Origin: Kineococcus gynurae
GTDB taxonomy: Bacteria > Actinomycetota > Actinomycetes > Actinomycetales > Kineococcaceae
Strand: one strand, 5' to 3'
DNA: 64,000 nucleotides
Assembly: GCF_050871315.1 (NCBI RefSeq)
Contig: NZ_JBJLRE010000001.1
Part shown: positions 26,953-35,166 of the stretch, one piece after another
Layout: the number at the start of each line of letters is the position of its first letter
Position numbering within the stretch: position 1 is the first letter of the stretch
The notes under the pieces: model-generated
What the model was told of the DNA's origin: nothing
The model's database searches: none
What the model saw: the letters and a program-made list of their open reading frames with translations, nothing else
Made by a program: the position numbers and the translations under genes

Positions 26953-27864
26953 GGACCGCGGGGTCGGCCCCGTCCGGGGAGTTCGCCGGATCCCCACGTC
27001 GCGGGGTTCGTTCTCCCGCAGCAGGATCACGCCGCCCAGCGCCAGGGCCAGCCCCAGGCCGGTCGGGACGGTCAGCGCGTGGCCGAGCATCGGGACCGCC
27101 CACAGCGCGGTCACCGCGGGCGTCAGGTACAGCAGGGAACTGGCCCGGGCCGCTCCGTCGCGGGCGGTCACGAGGTAGTAGCACGCGTAGCTGCCGAGCC
27201 CGGCGAGGACGGCCCACGTGACCGCCACCCAGAACCCGGACGCCACCGGCGGGACGAGCTCGCCGGCGGCAGCGGCCCCGGCGGTGAAGAAACCCGCGGT
27301 GAACAGCGACTGCGCGGCCAGGCCCGGCAGCAGCCCGACCCCGGGGTGGGACCACCGGCGGTGCAGCAGGGTCCCCGCGGTGAGGGCGAGCATGGCCCCG
27401 AACGGCAGCAGCAGGGCGAGCAGGGCCGTCCCGGCGCTCAGGTCGCCGGCGGCGGCGACGGCCACCCCGGCCGAGCCGAGACCGAGACCGACGACCTGTC
27501 GGCCGGTGACGCGTCCGGACCCGCCGAGCGCGGTCAGGGCGAGCACCAGCGCCGGTTGCAGCGAGGCGACCAGGGCGGAGGGGGCGGGCGGGCCCCCGGC
27601 GGCCCCGGCCTCGAACAACCCCCCGAGGTAGAGCCACTCGCAGAGCAGCGCGATCACCCCCTGGCGCACCCAGTCACGCCCCGACAGGCTCCGCAGGGCC
27701 GGTCCGAGCCACGGCGCCAGCAGCAGGGCGACGAGCAGCGCGCGCCAGGCCAGCAGGGTCCCCGGCGAGGCCCACGGCGCCCCCAGCTCGGCACCGATGA
27801 AACCCGAGCTCCACACCAGCACGAGGGCGACGCCCCGCGCCGTCCCACCCGAGATCGTCGTCAT
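26794..27864 (-). CDS. EamA/DMT family transporter, with extended C-terminus
   Basis: A 356-residue drug/metabolite transporter: ten hydrophobic helices in two EamA repeats (GVALVLVWSSGFIGAELGAP starts the first; ASSLLYLTPAVTALWAVPML lies in the second). The membrane part ends near LALALGGVILLRENEP. A further 70 or so polar residues then run antisense through the end of the LacI gene with no membrane or domain character, so the true stop may have been lost through an indel or mutation. The ATG at 27864 is divergent from a TetR gene, with a shared palindromic operator between them, so it is probably TetR-repressed. It likely exports an amino acid, metabolite or drug; which one is unknown. Confidence 0.78.
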   Translation of the reverse strand: MTTISGGTARGVALVLVWSSGFIGAELGAPWASPGTLLAWRALLVALLLAPWLGPALRSLSGRDWVRQGVIALLCEWLYLGGLFEAGAAGGPPAPSALVASLQPALVLALTALGGSGRVTGRQVVGLGLGSAGVAVAAAGDLSAGTALLALLLPFGAMLALTAGTLLHRRWSHPGVGLLPGLAAQSLFTAGFFTAGAAAAGELVPPVASGFWVAVTWAVLAGLGSYACYYLVTARDGAARASSLLYLTPAVTALWAVPMLGHALTVPTGLGLALALGGVILLRENEPRDVGIRRTPRTGPTPRSSARGGTRRGAGEQLRGEQFRGHLASLEPGQQQCETPSAHLVHRGADGGERDR

Positions 27865-27878
27865 GGCCGCACACAACC

Positions 27879-27895
27879 ATACCGGTCGGTATACT
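27879..27895. promoter_or_regulatory. TetR operator overlapping a TATACT -10 box
   Basis: The dyad ATACC-GGTC-GGTAT (27879-27892) is typical of TetR/AcrR operators. It overlaps TATACT (27890-27895), a near-perfect -10 for the TetR gene at 27923. Its position between the EamA and TetR starts fits control of both. Confidence 0.7.
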
Positions 27896-27922
27896 CGCAG
27901 TGCACCGACCGCTGGAGGAACC

Positions 27923-28585
27923 GTGCCGAGCATCGCCGCCCACCCGTCCCTGACCGGGCTCGACGGGTCGACGCCCCCGTCCCTGCGTCCCGTGCTGCAA
28001 CCCCTGCCCGCGCTGACGTCCGCCGGGACCCGGCTCCTGGACGCCGCCTCGGAACTGTTCTACGACCGCGGGGTCCGGGCCGTCGGGGTCGACCTGATCG
28101 CCGAGACGGCCGGGACGACCAAGAAGACGCTCTACGACCGGTTCGGCTCCAAGGACGCCCTGGTCGCGCTCTACCTGCTGCGCCGGGCCCACCGGTGGCG
28201 GGCCCACCTGCTCGCCCACCTCGCCGAGGCCGGTGACGTCGCCCCCGTGCTCGTGGTCTTCGACGTGCTCGAGGACTGGATGGGCGGCCAGCGCCGGGGG
28301 TGCGCCTTCGTCAACGCCTACGCGGAGCTGGGCGGGGTCGGCCCGGGACGCGAGGAGCACCCGGCCGTCCCCGTCGTCCGCTCGGAGAAGGCCTGGATGC
28401 GGGCGCTGTTCGACGAGCTGACCGGGGACGCCACCCTGGGCGGGCACGTGCACCTCGTCTACGAGGGGACGCTCGTCCTGCTCACCGCCGGTGGTGACCC
28501 CGGGGTGAGCGCGACCGCGCGCGCGGTGGTCGCCGGCCTGGTCGAACGACGCGGGGACCGGGACCGCCCGGCCCGGGGAAGGTGA
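27923..28585 (+). CDS. TetR family transcriptional regulator
   Basis: A 220-residue TetR protein. After a 35-residue Pro-rich N-terminal stretch comes the DNA-binding domain LLDAASELFYDRGVRAVGVD, with VDLIAETAGTTKKTLYDRFG and the KDALVALYL helix. The remainder is a helical ligand domain. GTG 27923 follows GGAGGA at a good distance. An operator palindrome overlapping its own -10 indicates autoregulation plus control of the divergent EamA transporter. The DUF427 gene starts just after it on the same strand and may be co-transcribed. Confidence 0.85.
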   Translation: MPSIAAHPSLTGLDGSTPPSLRPVLQPLPALTSAGTRLLDAASELFYDRGVRAVGVDLIAETAGTTKKTLYDRFGSKDALVALYLLRRAHRWRAHLLAHLAEAGDVAPVLVVFDVLEDWMGGQRRGCAFVNAYAELGGVGPGREEHPAVPVVRSEKAWMRALFDELTGDATLGGHVHLVYEGTLVLLTAGGDPGVSATARAVVAGLVERRGDRDRPARGR

Positions 28586-28611
28586 GGAGCCTGCCGACGG
28601 TTGCCGAGGGC

Positions 28612-28983
28612 ATGAGCACCCGAGAGCACCGCGAACCCGGCCCGGACCACCCGATCACCGTCACCCCCACCGCCGGGGAGGTCGTCGTCCGCGTCGGTGA
28701 CGTCGTCGTCGCCCGGTCCTCGGCGGCCCTGACCCTGCAGGAGTCGACCTACCCGCCCGTGCAGTACGTCCCGCTCACCGACGTGGACCCGGACCGGTTG
28801 CGCCCCAGCAGCACGCGGACGTGGTGCCCGTTCAAGGGTGAGGCCGCGTACTTCTCCCTGGCGGTCGAGGGACGGGAACTGCCCGACAGCGTGTGGAGCT
28901 ACCCCGAGGCCTCCCCCGCGGTCGCGGGCATCCGCGGCCACGTGGCGTTCTACCCCGACCGGGTCTCGATCACCGTCGGCTGA
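28612..28983 (+). CDS. DUF427 domain protein
   Basis: A 123-residue protein of the DUF427 family, a compact beta fold. HPITVTPTAGEVVVRVGDVV starts the domain, followed by ALTLQESTYPPVQYVPLTDV and the highly conserved STRTWCPFKGEAAYFSL and SVWSYPEASPAVAGI. Function is unknown. ATG 28612 is preferred; a GTG at 28582 overlapping the TetR stop would add ten residues with no family character. It is probably transcribed with the TetR gene. Confidence 0.8.
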   Translation: MSTREHREPGPDHPITVTPTAGEVVVRVGDVVVARSSAALTLQESTYPPVQYVPLTDVDPDRLRPSSTRTWCPFKGEAAYFSLAVEGRELPDSVWSYPEASPAVAGIRGHVAFYPDRVSITVG

Positions 28984-29007
28984 GCGGCCTCGCGACGGGC
29001 GCGGCGG

Positions 29008-30057
29008 TCATCCCCGCCGCGTCCGCCGGATCGAGATGACCCGCTGCAGGATGACGAACACCAGCAGCACGCTGCCGATGAACACCCGGGTCCACCAGGA
29101 GTCGAGGTTCTCCCGGGCGATGAGCACCTGGATGAGGCCGTACACCGCGACCCCGGCCCCCGTCCCCAGCACGAAACCCGTGCCCCCGGTGAGCAGGGTG
29201 CCGCCGATCACCACGGCGGCGATGGCGTCGAGCTCCATGCCGACCCCGGTGAGGTTGTACCCCGACTTCGTGTAGAAGGCGAAGAGGATGCCCGCGATCC
29301 CGGCGCACGTCCCGCTGATGACGTAGACGAGGACGCGGGTCCGCTCGGCCCGCAGCCCCATGAGGCTCACCGCCTGGCCACGGTCACCCGCGCCGAGACC
29401 GTAGACGGTGCGACCGAACCGGGTGTGGTGCAGCACGAGGTAGGCCAGCAGCAGGATCGCCAGCGCCACGACGACGCTGCTGGTGATCCGCCAGGACTGC
29501 CGGCCCTCCCCGAACCGCAGGCCCGCCGCGGCGAGCGCGCTGAAACCCGGGTCGTCGATGGGCAGCGGCCGGGTCCCGATGACGGTGGCCGCCCCTCGCG
29601 CGAGGAACAGCACGGCCAGTGACGCGATGAACGGTTGGACGTCGAAGTACTGGACGAGGACGCCGATCACGGTGCCGCACAGGGTTCCCAGCAGCACCCC
29701 GAGGACGAGCACGACCGGCAGCGGCAACCCGGCGCCGAAGAACTGGGCCACCACGAGCCCGACGAGAGCGACGACGGCCCCCACGGACAGGTCGATCCCC
29801 CCGGCCAGGATGACGAACGTCATCCCCACCGCCAGCACCAGCAGGTAGGAGTTGTCGATGAGGAGGTTCGAGACCAGGCGCATGCTGATGAAGTCCGCGC
29901 GCGGGGTCGAGTAGCGGGCCTGCCCGACGGCGAGCATGACGACGAGGGCCAGCAGGGTTCCCGCGACCGGCAGGTGGCGGACGTCGAGGCGGCGCCGGGG
30001 CCGGGTGGGGGCGGGCGAGGGGGCGCGCCCGGGAGCGGTGGGGGTCGAGGTGCTCAT
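29008..30057 (-). CDS. sugar ABC transporter permease (YjfF-like)
   Basis: A 349-residue inner-membrane permease of the ribose/galactofuranose ABC family. The conserved segment FVILAGGIDLSVGAVVALVG is followed by several helices and VVIGGTLLTGGTGFVLGT near the C-terminus, both hallmarks of BPD_transp_2. It starts with ATG 30057, overlapping the stop of the other permease gene by 4 bases (ATGA). It completes the operon order binding protein-ATPase-permease-permease, exactly that of E. coli ytfQ-ytfR-ytfT-yjfF. The substrate by homology is a furanose sugar such as galactofuranose, but this is not proven here. Confidence 0.85.
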   Translation of the reverse strand: MSTSTPTAPGRAPSPAPTRPRRRLDVRHLPVAGTLLALVVMLAVGQARYSTPRADFISMRLVSNLLIDNSYLLVLAVGMTFVILAGGIDLSVGAVVALVGLVVAQFFGAGLPLPVVLVLGVLLGTLCGTVIGVLVQYFDVQPFIASLAVLFLARGAATVIGTRPLPIDDPGFSALAAAGLRFGEGRQSWRITSSVVVALAILLLAYLVLHHTRFGRTVYGLGAGDRGQAVSLMGLRAERTRVLVYVISGTCAGIAGILFAFYTKSGYNLTGVGMELDAIAAVVIGGTLLTGGTGFVLGTGAGVAVYGLIQVLIARENLDSWWTRVFIGSVLLVFVILQRVISIRRTRRG

Positions 30058-31145
30058 GCCGACATCTCCTTGGCCGGGTCGGGGGCGCTGATCCGTCGGG
30101 GGTCGCTGCCGGGCGTCGACGGGGGCCGTCGACGCCCGCCCAACCACTGCTTCGCCCGCGGGGAGGCCGCGACGCAGATCGCGATGAGGACGGCCGCCTT
30201 GAACAGGTTCGTCGTCGTCGAGGGCAGCTGGAAGATGATGACCGCCCGTTCGATCGTGGTGAGCAGCAGCGCTCCCACGACCAGACCGGACAGGTAGAAC
30301 CGTCCGCCGTCGAGCCGGGTCCCGCCGAGGACGACCACGACGATGGCGTTGAGCTCGAAGAACAACCCGATGTTGTTCGCGTCGGCGGCCATGGTCGGTG
30401 CGCCGTAGACGATCCCGGCCAAGGCCGCCAACCCGCCGGCCAGCACGTACACGGTGAACGTCGTCCGTCGGGACCGGACCCCGGAGAGCCGGGCCGCCTC
30501 CCGGTTGATGCCGATGGCCTCCAGCAGCATGCCGAGGGCGCTGCGCCGGACGACCAGGGCGACGACGGCGAACACCACGGCCCCGATCACGACGGCGGTG
30601 GGCAGGCCCAGCACCGAACCGGCGCCGAGCGCCTTGAACGGCGGACTCGTCACCGTCGTGATCTGTCCCTTGGTGATGAGCATGGCGATCCCCCGCCCGG
30701 CCACCATGAGGATCATCGTGGCGATGAACGGTTGCACCCCCAGCACCGTCACGAGGACCCCGTTGAAGGACCCCACGGCGACCCCGAGGAGCAGGCCCAG
30801 GACGACCGCCGACAGCACGGTGAGGGGGTTCCCGGCGTCGGCGGACCCCTGCAGGTAGGTGAGCGAGACCGCCAACGAGATCGCCATCACCGCCCCGACC
30901 GACAGGTCGATACCGCCGGTGGCGATGACCAGGCACATGCCGAGGGCCAGCAGCAACGGGGTCACGCTGTTGCGCAGGATGTCGACCGGTTGCCCGACGA
31001 GCGCTCCGTCGCGCACCGAGACGTCGGCGAAACCGGGGCTCGTGACCGAGCAGGCGACGAGCAGGACGACGAGGGCGAGCGTGGGCCAGAACAGGGCGTG
31101 CCCGCTCACCCGTCGGACGGTGCTCACCGGGGCGGATGCGTTCAT
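30054..31145 (-). CDS. sugar ABC transporter permease (YtfT-like)
   Basis: A 363-residue permease partner of the gene that follows. Family segments are CLVIATGGIDLSVGAVMAIS and VVVVLGGTRLDGGRFYLSG, with about eight to ten hydrophobic helices. The C-terminal 30 residues are polar and Pro/Arg-rich. ATG 31145 overlaps the ATPase stop (ATGA) and its own stop overlaps the next permease start, showing tight coupling. Together the two permeases form the heterodimeric channel of the importer. Confidence 0.85.
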   Translation of the reverse strand: MNASAPVSTVRRVSGHALFWPTLALVVLLVACSVTSPGFADVSVRDGALVGQPVDILRNSVTPLLLALGMCLVIATGGIDLSVGAVMAISLAVSLTYLQGSADAGNPLTVLSAVVLGLLLGVAVGSFNGVLVTVLGVQPFIATMILMVAGRGIAMLITKGQITTVTSPPFKALGAGSVLGLPTAVVIGAVVFAVVALVVRRSALGMLLEAIGINREAARLSGVRSRRTTFTVYVLAGGLAALAGIVYGAPTMAADANNIGLFFELNAIVVVVLGGTRLDGGRFYLSGLVVGALLLTTIERAVIIFQLPSTTTNLFKAAVLIAICVAASPRAKQWLGGRRRPPSTPGSDPRRISAPDPAKEMSA

Positions 31146-32749
31146 GCCGCGGGTTCCTCCTTCTGCTGGTCCTGTGCCGGGGCCGTGGCGGCCATGACCG
31201 CCATCACCGTCCCGGTGCCGACGTCGTCGGAGTTCACCAGCTCGGCGACCACGGCCCGGTCCCGCAGCACGATCACGCGCTGGCTCAACCGCAGGACCTC
31301 CTCCAGCTCCGAGGAGATGAAGACCACGGACAACCCCTGCTGGGCGAGTTCCACGACCAGACGCTGGATCTGTGCCTTGGCCCCGACGTCGATGCCGCGC
31401 GTCGGTTCGTCCAGGACGAGGACCCGGGGCGACGTCGCCAGCCATCGCGCGAGCAGGACCTTCTGCTGGTTGCCGCCGGAGAGGTTGCGGATGAGGGCGT
31501 CGGGGTTCTTGGGGTTCACGTCGAGGGCGGTCATGTACCGCTCGACGATCTCGTCCAGCTCCCGGGCCGGCAGGGGGCGCCAGGCCCCGCGGCGGGCCTG
31601 CAGGGCGAGGGCCATGTTCTCCCGGATCGTGAGGTCTCCCACGATGCCGTCCTTCTTGCGGTCCTCCGTCGAGTAGGCGATCCCGTGCTGCAGGGCGGGC
31701 AAGGGTGAACCGAACCGGACCGGGGAACCGTCGACCCGCAGCTCCCCGGCGTCCGGGCGGTCGGCACCGGTCAGCAGCCGCACCGCCTCGCTGCGCCCGG
31801 AACCCAGCAACCCCGCGAACCCGACGATCTCCCCCGCGTACAGGTCGAGGTCGAACGCCTCGACCCCTCCCGTCCGGGCGATCCCCCGGGCGCTCACCAC
31901 CGGCCGGTCGTCGGCACCGTGCAGACCGACCGCGGCCCGTGCCGTCTCCTCCACCCCGGCGAGCTCGTCGCCGGACCGCCCGATCATCGCCGCGATGAGG
32001 TCGCGCCGGGGCAGGTCGGCGGTCCGGCTCTCCAGCACGAAGCGCCCGTTGCGCAGCACCGTCATCCGGTCGGAGATCTCGTAGACCTGGTCCATGAAGT
32101 GCGAGACGAAGAGGATCGCCACCCCCGAGTCCCGCAGCTGCCGCACGACCCGGAACAGTTCGGCGACCTCGGCGCGGTCCAGGCTCGACGTGGGTTCGTC
32201 CAGGATGAGCACCTTCGCCTCGACGACCATGGCCCGGGCGATCGCGACGAGCTGCTGCACCGCGATGGTCTGCGCGTCCAGGGGCGAACGCGGGTCCAGG
32301 TCGAGGTTGAGGCGCCGCAGGTGCTCCACCGCCGCGCGCCGGGTCCGGCGCCAGTCGACGAACGGCCCCCTCCGCACCTCGTGCCCGAGCATCACGTTCT
32401 CGGCCACCGACAGGTTGGGGCAGAGGTTGACCTCCTGGTAGACCGTGCTGATGCCGGCCGCGCGGGCGGCCCCGGGTTCGGCCAGGTGCAGGACCCGGCC
32501 GTCCAGGCGGACCTCCCCGGCGTCGAGGCGGTGGACCCCGGTGAGGGCCTTGATGAGCGTGGACTTCCCGGCCCCGTTCTCGCCCATGAGGGCGTGGACC
32601 TCACCGGGGAACAGCCGCAGGTGGACGTCGTCGAGGGCGCGCACCCCGGGGAAGTCGATGGTCGCCCCGGAGACCTCCACCCGGGGGGCGACCTCGCGCA
32701 CGTCGGGCGACAGGCCGGGGTTTCCTGCTGGGACCGGGTTCTCGGTCAT
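31142..32749 (-). CDS. sugar ABC transporter ATP-binding protein (YtfR-like, two ATPase domains)
   Basis: A 535-residue ATPase with duplicated domains, typical of monosaccharide importers. The N-terminal half has Walker A GENGAGKSTLIKALTG and Walker B VLILDEPTSSLD. The C-terminal half has a degenerate Walker A (GLLGSGRSEAVRLL), signature NLSGGNQQKVLLARWLA and Walker B VLVLDEPTRGIDVGAK. It energises uptake through the two permeases. The ATG at 32749 is preceded by GGAGGAG. It follows the binding-protein gene by 71 bases and overlaps the first permease gene by 4. Confidence 0.9.
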   Translation of the reverse strand: MTENPVPAGNPGLSPDVREVAPRVEVSGATIDFPGVRALDDVHLRLFPGEVHALMGENGAGKSTLIKALTGVHRLDAGEVRLDGRVLHLAEPGAARAAGISTVYQEVNLCPNLSVAENVMLGHEVRRGPFVDWRRTRRAAVEHLRRLNLDLDPRSPLDAQTIAVQQLVAIARAMVVEAKVLILDEPTSSLDRAEVAELFRVVRQLRDSGVAILFVSHFMDQVYEISDRMTVLRNGRFVLESRTADLPRRDLIAAMIGRSGDELAGVEETARAAVGLHGADDRPVVSARGIARTGGVEAFDLDLYAGEIVGFAGLLGSGRSEAVRLLTGADRPDAGELRVDGSPVRFGSPLPALQHGIAYSTEDRKKDGIVGDLTIRENMALALQARRGAWRPLPARELDEIVERYMTALDVNPKNPDALIRNLSGGNQQKVLLARWLATSPRVLVLDEPTRGIDVGAKAQIQRLVVELAQQGLSVVFISSELEEVLRLSQRVIVLRDRAVVAELVNSDDVGTGTVMAVMAATAPAQDQQKEEPAA

Positions 32750-32820
32750 GTCTCCTCCGGAGGGGTACGACGGGGACGGACGGGTTCCGGCGCCGGGGGG
32801 ACCGGCGCCGGAACGAGACC

Positions 32821-33798
32821 TCAGTAGGGACGGGCGTCGACCTGGGCCTGGGTGATGGTCTGGTCGAACGTCGTCTCCTCGACCACGGTCTCCTTGGGGA
32901 CGTCCTCGCCGTTCGCGACCTTCTTCACCAGCTCGGCGAGCTGGTCGCCGAAGGCCGGGTTGCACTCCACGACGTAGTTGAACTTCTTGTCGACCAGGGC
33001 CTGCAGGCCGTCGCGGACGGCGTCGACGGACACGATCTGGATGTCGGTGCCCGGGGCCTTCCCGGCGGCCTCGATCGCCTCGATCGCCCCCAACCCCATG
33101 TCGTCGTTGTGCGTGAAGATCATCGTCATGTCGGGGTAGGCCTGCAGGGCAGCCTCGGTGGCGGTCCGGCCCTCGGCCCGGGTGAAGTTGCCGCTGGCCT
33201 TGCCGATCACCTGCTCGCCGACGACCGCGTCGAAACCCTCCTCGCGGTCGACCTGGGCCCCGGACCCCAGGGTGCCCTGAAGCTCGAAGATCTTGGCGTC
33301 CGGCGCGTTCTCGGCCACCCAGTCCCCGGCCTTCTTGCCCTCGGCGGCGAAGTCGGAGCCGATGTGGGTCACGTACGGGTCGCTGACCGTGGTGTCGACC
33401 GTGCGGTCCACCAGCACGACGGGGATCCCGGCGTCCTTGGCCTCCTGCAGGACGTCGTCCCACCCCGTCTCGACCACCGGGGAGAAGGCGATGACGTCGA
33501 CGTCCTGGGCGATGAAGTCGCGCAGCGCCTTGATCTGGTTCTCCTGCTTCTGCTGCGCGTCGACGAACACCAGGTCGAAACCGTTGGCCGCGGTGAGGTT
33601 CTCCTTGACCGACTCGGTGTTCGCCGTCCGCCACCCGCTCTCGGCGCCGAGCTGGGAGTAGCCGACCCGGATCGCCGAACCGGCGTCGCCACCACCGCCC
33701 ACGTCGCTCTGCGCGTCACCCCCGCACGCGGCGAGCGACAGCGCCAGGCCGGTGCCGGCCAGGATGGACAGGAAGGTGCGCCTCTGGGTCTGGAACAA
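32821..33798 (-). CDS. sugar-binding lipoprotein of ABC importer (YtfQ-like)
   Basis: A 325-residue extracytoplasmic solute-binding lipoprotein. The signal peptide RRTFLSILAGTGLALSLAAC ends in a lipobox with the lipidated cysteine at residue 25. The mature protein starts with IRVGYSQLGAESGWRTANTE, a close match in style to YtfQ, the galactofuranose-binding protein. VIAFSPVVETGWDDVLQEAK and HNDDMGLGAIEAIEAAG belong to the two ligand lobes. The start appears to be TTG 33798, backed by a GAGGAG at proper spacing. It is the first gene of the operon, and a perfect 16-base palindrome lies on its promoter. Confidence 0.88.
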   Translation of the reverse strand: MFQTQRRTFLSILAGTGLALSLAACGGDAQSDVGGGGDAGSAIRVGYSQLGAESGWRTANTESVKENLTAANGFDLVFVDAQQKQENQIKALRDFIAQDVDVIAFSPVVETGWDDVLQEAKDAGIPVVLVDRTVDTTVSDPYVTHIGSDFAAEGKKAGDWVAENAPDAKIFELQGTLGSGAQVDREEGFDAVVGEQVIGKASGNFTRAEGRTATEAALQAYPDMTMIFTHNDDMGLGAIEAIEAAGKAPGTDIQIVSVDAVRDGLQALVDKKFNYVVECNPAFGDQLAELVKKVANGEDVPKETVVEETTFDQTITQAQVDARPY

Positions 33799-33972
33799 GG
33801 TGACTCCTCATCGAGCGGGTGGTCGCCGGTCCTGCCGTTGCCGACCGGGTGGTGCCCACCGACGTCGGGGGTGGACGGCGTCACCCCCGGGAGCGGGTCG
33901 GGTCGCTGCACTGCAACCCGGGGAACCACGCCGGTGTCCGCCCTCCACCGCGTTCCGGTGGTGTGCATCTCC

Positions 33973-34002
33973 AGTGTGAGCGCTCACACGACAGCGAATC
34001 AA
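33973..34002 (-). promoter_or_regulatory. ytfQ-type operon promoter with LacI operator
   Basis: On the minus strand, TTGATT (34002-33997) and CACACT (33978-33973) are spaced 18 bases apart, a plausible -35/-10 pair. The perfect palindrome GTGTGAGCGCTCACAC (33974-33989) covers the spacer and -10, as expected for repression by the LacI protein encoded just upstream. The rest of the 232-base gap shows no gene. Confidence 0.75.
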
Positions 34003-34030
34003 CGCACCCGGGATCACGAACGGGTAACAC

Positions 34031-35089
34031 TCAGCCGCGGGTGACGGGTGCGGAACTCCGACGCGCGACGAGCTGAGGCGGCAACCGCACCGAACTCACC
34101 GGGGCCACCACCTCCCCGCGCCCGAGCGCCACGAGCTGCAGCGCGGTCCGCAGCGCGGTCCGGCCGAGTTCGGCGAACTCCTGCCGGACCGTGGTCAGGG
34201 GGGGCAGGAAGTGGGCCGATTCCGGGGTGTCGTCGAAACCCACGACGCTCACGTCCTGCGGGACGCGACGACCGGCCTCGGCCATGGCCCGCAGCACCCC
34301 GAGGGCCTGGGCGTCGTTGGCGGCGAACACCGCGGTCGCGTCGGCGATGCGTGCGAGGATCTGCCCGGCCCGGTAACCGGACCCGGCCGACCAGTCGCCG
34401 TCCAGGTGCGGGGGGATCTCCCGTCCGCCCGCCCGCAGCGCCGCTTCCCACCCGCGTCGGCGGGCCTGGGCGTCGTGCCATGAGTCCGGCCCGGCGACGT
34501 GCCAGACGGTGTCGTGCCCCAGGTCGAGAAGATGTTGCGTGGCAAGGAATCCGCCCGCCTCCTGGTCGACCGACACGTCGAGACGACCGGCTGCCGGCAC
34601 GGAGTCCACGCTCACCACCGGAACCGGTGCGGTGGTGTCGGCGAGCGCGGCGGCCGCCGCCCGGACGGGGGCGACGACGACGATGGCCGACACCAGTTGT
34701 TCGGTCAGCCGGTTCATCCCCTGCGCCACGGAGGCCGCCTCGAACTCGATGACGTGCTCGACCGCGAGATGGATCCCGGCCTCGACCGCGGCCACCCCGA
34801 GGGCCGCGGTGATCGAGGCCGGCCCGTACAGCGCCGAACTGGGGGCCAGGACCCCGAGCACCCCGGCCCGCCCGGTCGCCAGCGCGCGGGCGACCGGATT
34901 GCGCCGGTACCCGAGTTCGTCGATGACGGCGAGCACGCGCTTGCGCGTCGCCGGCGCCACCTTCGGCGAATCGTTGAGCACCCGCGAGACGGTCTGGATC
35001 GAGACGCCCGCCCCGGCCGCGACGTCGTTGATGGACGGCGGACGGCCCCCGGGGACCCCCACGGCGCGGTCGTCCTTGAGAGCGCTCAC
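34031..35089 (-). CDS. LacI family transcriptional regulator of the sugar ABC operon
   Basis: A 352-residue LacI/GalR protein: helix-turn-helix SINDVAAGAGVSIQTVSRVL, hinge AVIDELGYRRNPVARALATG, then the sugar-binding core with GVLGVLAPSSALYGPASITA and AVFAANDAQALGVLRAMAEA, ending VVGFDDTPESAHFLPPLTTV. It lies directly upstream of the importer on the same strand and probably represses it until a sugar binds. GTG 35089 is chosen because TACACT lies 6 bases upstream (leaderless). A palindrome like the one before ytfQ overlaps this start codon, implying autoregulation. An ATG at 35137 would add 16 residues but would ignore that promoter. Confidence 0.86.
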   Translation of the reverse strand: MSALKDDRAVGVPGGRPPSINDVAAGAGVSIQTVSRVLNDSPKVAPATRKRVLAVIDELGYRRNPVARALATGRAGVLGVLAPSSALYGPASITAALGVAAVEAGIHLAVEHVIEFEAASVAQGMNRLTEQLVSAIVVVAPVRAAAAALADTTAPVPVVSVDSVPAAGRLDVSVDQEAGGFLATQHLLDLGHDTVWHVAGPDSWHDAQARRRGWEAALRAGGREIPPHLDGDWSAGSGYRAGQILARIADATAVFAANDAQALGVLRAMAEAGRRVPQDVSVVGFDDTPESAHFLPPLTTVRQEFAELGRTALRTALQLVALGRGEVVAPVSSVRLPPQLVARRSSAPVTRG

Positions 35090-35101
35090 ACCCGGAGTGT
35101 A
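35077..35101 (-). promoter_or_regulatory. leaderless promoter and LacI operator at the regulator's own start
   Basis: On the minus strand TACACT (35101-35096) is followed by 6 bases and GTG 35089. TGAGAGCGCTCACA (35077-35090) matches the ytfQ-operator core TGTGAGCGCTCACA at 13 of 14 positions and spans the start codon and probable transcription start. Confidence 0.65.
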
Positions 35102-35166
35102 GGGATCACGGCCCGTCTCGTCAGCATCCCCGTCCATCCGCCCGCGACCGCCGTCGACCGGCCCGT

